Shown here: one piece after another, positions 6,462 through 8,894 of the stretch | Layout of the letters: each line of letters opens with the position of its first letter | Position numbering within the stretch: position 1 is the stretch's first letter | Assembly: GCA_020024085.1 (NCBI GenBank) | Contig: JAHHUG010000058.1 | Location: 1 to 8,894 of the forward strand | Direction: 5' to 3' | Source: Christensenellaceae bacterium | GTDB taxonomy: Bacteria; Bacillota; Clostridia; Christensenellales; CAAEEZ01 | Length of the DNA: 8,894 bases | Made by a program: the position numbers and the translations under genes | The notes under the pieces: model-generated | The model's input: the letters and a program-made list of their open reading frames with translations, nothing else | Database searches by the model: none | What the model was told of the DNA's origin: nothing

Positions 6462-7568
6462 TTATACGTTAAGAATTGACTTAACAATAATATACCTTGC
6501 TTCAGCAGTTGACTTTAGTCCTACTGTATCTGTTATCCTTTCTACTTCTAGGTTAAATCCACACTTATTAAGGATTTCCCAACCGTATGAGTATAATTTA
6601 TCCTCTGCAAAAATTCCACCCGAAACAAATATCCTATTTGGATTAAGTATCTCGTACACATTAGCAAGTAATACTGCAATAGTTTTAATAACCTTTTTAA
6701 GTAATGTCGTTGCTTCTTCCTCAACACCATATAGAGCATATATTTCATCAATGGATTTTTTACAACCTGTTGTTTCTAAATATTTGTTTTCAATAGCCTC
6801 ATCGCTTACATATGTGTTCAAACAACCTCGCTTGCCACACTTGCAAGGATTACCATCTACTTCTACAACAATATGTCCAAGTTCTCCAGTAACTGAATTT
6901 TTGCCTTTTAACAATTCACCCTTTAGAATCATCGCAGAGCTTATCTCTGGCGAATGAGTAACAAACAAATAGTTTTCGTTGTTTTCTCGATACATTGCAA
7001 AAGCTTGTGCTTTGGTGCTGTTGATTACCTCTGTTTCTATACCAAATTTCTTTTCAATATAAGTTTTCATATCGAAATCTTTAAGAAATTTAGTATATGC
7101 ATTTTCAATAAACCCATTAATTACTTTGCCACTTAAACCAATACAAATTTTATTAACTGATGGATATTCCTCAAGTATTTTTGCGATTCTCTCATCAAAA
7201 ACTTCCATTGTATTGTCAAAATTGAAGTTTTTAGTATCTTCCTTTTCCACCTTGAAAATATCCTTAACATTTGCTACACAAAAATATGTAATATCTGATT
7301 CAATATTTATGCCTAAAGCAATATATTTGTTTGGATTAAGGTCAAGAAGAACTTCCCGTCTGCCAGTAGCATTTCGTTGAATAGAACCTATTTCTTTTAC
7401 CTCATTTTGAATAAGTAAGTCGTTGATTAATTGAGTAATTGAAGGGGTGGTAAGTTTGCATAACTTAGCAAGCTCCAATCTTGACAATGGACCACGATTG
7501 TACAAATACCACAGTATTTGTGCTTTATTACTTCTTCTAAATTGTCTTATATCTTTGTTCTTTGCCAT
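6462..7568 (-). CDS. ROK-family transcriptional regulator (NagC/XylR type)
   Basis: ROK repressors join a winged helix-turn-helix to a sugar-kinase-like fold and release DNA when a sugar binds. Residues 14-60 form the wHTH (ILWYLYNRGPLSRLELAKL, then TTPSITQLINDL as recognition helix). Residues 80-368 are the ROK domain, with GELGH at 228-232 and the zinc site CKCGKRGC at 242-249 plus His232, and the family phrase LNPNRIFVSGGI at 308-319. The kinase ATP motif (GGTK) is replaced by ESDI near 90-93, and the catalytic Asp of NDAN is replaced by NST at 183-185, so it should not phosphorylate sugars. The Glu that usually follows GCL and contacts the sugar is Asn251. The ATG has an AAAGGA site seven bases upstream. 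It is co-transcribed with the transporter and probably controls this locus in response to an imported sugar. Confidence 0.94.
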   Translation of the reverse strand: MAKNKDIRQFRRSNKAQILWYLYNRGPLSRLELAKLCKLTTPSITQLINDLLIQNEVKEIGSIQRNATGRREVLLDLNPNKYIALGINIESDITYFCVANVKDIFKVEKEDTKNFNFDNTMEVFDERIAKILEEYPSVNKICIGLSGKVINGFIENAYTKFLKDFDMKTYIEKKFGIETEVINSTKAQAFAMYRENNENYLFVTHSPEISSAMILKGELLKGKNSVTGELGHIVVEVDGNPCKCGKRGCLNTYVSDEAIENKYLETTGCKKSIDEIYALYGVEEEATTLLKKVIKTIAVLLANVYEILNPNRIFVSGGIFAEDKLYSYGWEILNKCGFNLEVERITDTVGLKSTAEARYIIVKSILNV

Positions 7569-7577
7569 TTTTATTCC
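7569..7577 (-). promoter_or_regulatory. Ribosome binding site of the ROK gene
   Basis: The minus strand reads AAAAGGA about seven bases before the ATG at 7566-7568. Only about 30 bases separate the terminator-like hairpin from this start and no convincing -35/-10 pair is seen, so the ROK gene may depend on read-through. Confidence 0.5.
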
Positions 7578-7600
7578 TTTTGCTAAATATATTTACATAG

Positions 7601-7621
7601 AAAAAACTCTCCTAAGAGAGC
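7601..7621 (-). terminator. Small intrinsic-terminator-like hairpin after the DUF2804 gene
   Basis: Read on the minus strand, CTCTC-TTAG-GAGAG is followed at once by six T (plus-strand A run at 7601-7606). The stem has only five Watson-Crick pairs plus an outer G-T, so termination is probably partial. It sits a few bases after the TAA of the DUF2804 gene and about 30 bases before the ROK start. Confidence 0.6.
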
Positions 7622-7629
7622 CCCCTCTA

Positions 7630-8688
7630 TTAAATTCTTGTAGTTTTATCTTCACCGATACCAGTCATACCATCGACGATATATTTTTTACCATTTGTGT
7701 CGGTAACAAAACCTTTTACATAACCGTATGGCAACCTATAACTGATATCCACTACTAATAGATGTAACATCATCTTGAAATCCTTTCTCATATCAAAGAA
7801 TACTTCTACTTTTCCATTATCATCGTAAACTCTCCAGTAATCCTTATTGATTTTTTCAAACTTTACTGGTGGAATAGGGTGAGATTCGCCCTCAAGCCAT
7901 AATAAGTTTTCGTTGTAGTCTGCCTCATTTGTAGATTGATTGTGTGTGAAGTTTATAGCTAGGTATTTGTTCTCGCCATCAATATCAACCTTACCCATCA
8001 TAGTTAACCAGTCGTAGTGAGCGTGGAATGGATAATATCCCTTATGGTCATCTACGATAACAGTTGTCCTCTCGTTAGATTTGTAGGTTTTACCATTGAT
8101 TTTGATATAACCTGTTGCTTTAAAGAAATCCTTTTCTGAATATAGTGGATTTGGTTTGCCAAGTGGAATAGAAACTACTGAAGGAGGTGAAACCCTTACT
8201 GCTTCCATATCAAACTCAAATTCACCTGACTTTCTGTTGACAGCATGTCCTTTTGCGTGACATCTACCATCTTCAAAATGGTTCTCAATTTCCAAGCTAG
8301 ACTTCTTTAGAACTAGGCTTGTTGTGGTGTCAATTAGTGTTGGAGCAACCTTGCACTTATAACCGGGTGCAAAATTTTGCCAACTATATACCTTGTCTTC
8401 AGCCTTATCGTAAAATACCATAATGTTAAAGCCAAGTGCATTCATATTATATACAGCACTAACTAAAGTACCCTCGTCCATATTAATTTCAAATGCTTCC
8501 CAAACGGTAAGTCTGCCTTTTTTTAATAAGCCAGGCATATTGCCACATGGCTTTTTGATATCAAGTAAGCTCATAGCTGGGAATGGGTCAATAAATGTAC
8601 CAAAATGTGCCTCGCCATTCTCCACTAAATCTTTAGGAGTAGGAACAGGTCTTCTTTTTTCTGATATATAATCAGGATATTTGCTCAT
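7630..8688 (-). CDS. DUF2804-family protein, function unknown
   Basis: The 352-residue protein resembles the DUF2804 family, soluble beta-rich proteins without assigned function. Recognised from memory are the N-terminal KPCGNMPGLLKKGRLTVWEAF (46-66), the central DDHKGYYPFHAHYDWLTMMG (213-232; family D...G..p....W.w..G), and the C-terminal YWRVYDDNGKVEVFFD (284-299) with YGYVKG...G..Y.VDGMTGIGED (321-346; family fG...G......i.g..G..Ed). No signal peptide or membrane helix is seen. I place the start at 8688 because GAGAGGA lies 9-10 bases before this ATG; an ATG at 8706 would overlap that ribosome site and add MRGKKI only. It has its own promoter upstream and a weak terminator downstream. Its position before a ROK/transporter pair suggests a role with the same carbon source, but that is only association. 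Confidence 0.75.
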   Translation of the reverse strand: MSKYPDYISEKRRPVPTPKDLVENGEAHFGTFIDPFPAMSLLDIKKPCGNMPGLLKKGRLTVWEAFEINMDEGTLVSAVYNMNALGFNIMVFYDKAEDKVYSWQNFAPGYKCKVAPTLIDTTTSLVLKKSSLEIENHFEDGRCHAKGHAVNRKSGEFEFDMEAVRVSPPSVVSIPLGKPNPLYSEKDFFKATGYIKINGKTYKSNERTTVIVDDHKGYYPFHAHYDWLTMMGKVDIDGENKYLAINFTHNQSTNEADYNENLLWLEGESHPIPPVKFEKINKDYWRVYDDNGKVEVFFDMRKDFKMMLHLLVVDISYRLPYGYVKGFVTDTNGKKYIVDGMTGIGEDKTTRI

Positions 8689-8696
8689 AATTTTTT

Positions 8697-8703
8697 TTCC
8701 TCT
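8697..8703 (-). promoter_or_regulatory. Ribosome binding site that decides the DUF2804 start
   Basis: GAGAGGA on the minus strand is followed by nine A/T bases and then the ATG at 8686-8688. The alternative upstream ATG (8704-8706) overlaps the beginning of this site and has no comparable site of its own. Confidence 0.65.
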
Positions 8704-8722
8704 CATATAAAATAATATAATA

Positions 8723-8751
8723 ATTATATCATAGATATAAACTAAATGGAA
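8723..8751 (-). promoter_or_regulatory. Promoter for the DUF2804 gene (TTCCAT-N17-TATAAT)
   Basis: On the minus strand a perfect TATAAT (8723-8728) has TTCCAT (8746-8751) 17 bases upstream, a weak match to TTGACA. The expected start point near 8716 gives a leader of about 28 nt. The whole region is very AT-rich, so chance matches are likely, but the spacing to the gene is right. Confidence 0.45.
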
Positions 8752-8809
8752 TAGGTTAATTAGATGATTTTAACAAAATATGTGTTTTTTTACAAATTAA
8801 TTAATAAAG

Positions 8810-8827
8810 TTACTTAAGTAATTACTT
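8810..8827. repeat. Two overlapping 12-bp palindromes upstream of the DUF2804 promoter
   Basis: TTACTTAAGTAA (8810-8821) and AAGTAATTACTT (8816-8827) are both perfect palindromes and share six bases. They lie about 60 bases upstream of the -35 box. They could be an operator or activator site; a rightward TATAAT at 8841-8846 also lies nearby. The 8707-8894 region holds no gene that I can see. The binding protein, if any, is unknown. Confidence 0.5.
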
Positions 8828-8894
8828 TTTTTGCAACTTTTATAATATTTAGTACCAAAATTTGTGCATTCAAGAACAGTTTTTTACATTTAAA

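Noticed and set aside
8704..8706. ATG at 8706 as start of the DUF2804 gene
   Set aside because: It overlaps the GAGAGGA site that is well placed for the ATG at 8688 and has no ribosome site of its own.
8707..8894. Riboswitch or CcpA cre site in the leading intergenic region
   Set aside because: The likely leader is only about 28 nt and no TGWAANCG-type cre sequence is present.

Overview
The window is AT-rich, roughly one-third G+C by eye, and tightly packed with seven protein genes, all on the minus strand. AGGAG-type ribosome sites, the standard genetic code, a ROK/GPH-transporter/GH20 gene set and lysine/asparagine-rich proteins suggest an anaerobic, probably gut-associated low-GC Bacillota (Clostridia-like) genome. 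The exact lineage cannot be read from the sequence. Transcription runs from right to left.

Upstream block (8894 down to 4661). A 188-base AT-rich leader carries two overlapping 12-bp palindromes and a TATAAT promoter. It precedes a DUF2804-type protein (start best placed at 8688). A small intrinsic-terminator-like hairpin follows, then a ROK-family repressor, and 22 bases later a GPH-family sugar:cation symporter. The transporter has an unusual long acidic C-terminal tail. Beyond its stop codon lies what looks like about 25 further codons of the same tail, thrown out of frame.

Boundary (4465-4660). This non-coding gap holds that tail remnant, a long hairpin that folds well only as minus-strand RNA (20 pairs, four of them G-U), and an extended -10 promoter for the next block. 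The hairpin tip contains TTTGTT-N5-AACAAA, which resembles a XylR/ROK operator.

Downstream block (4464 down to 37). Four genes are separated by only 2, 28 and 9 bases and look like one operon. They encode a 229-residue protein that reads like the N-terminal beta-sandwich domain of GH95 alpha-fucosidases without the catalytic barrel, a carboxypeptidase-S/PM20D1-like M20 peptidase with all metal ligands, a signal-less GH20 beta-N-acetylhexosaminidase with its catalytic Asp-Glu pair, and a four-helix membrane protein with a lysine-rich tail.

Taken together (inference): the transporter imports a small glycan or glycoconjugate, the cytoplasmic GH20 removes terminal GlcNAc/GalNAc, the M20 enzyme hydrolyses an amide or peptide bond, and the ROK protein senses a sugar. 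The points that stand out are the catalytic-domain-less GH95-like protein, the disrupted transporter tail and the strand-specific hairpin with an operator-like core. No RNA genes, CRISPR arrays or intact mobile elements were seen.
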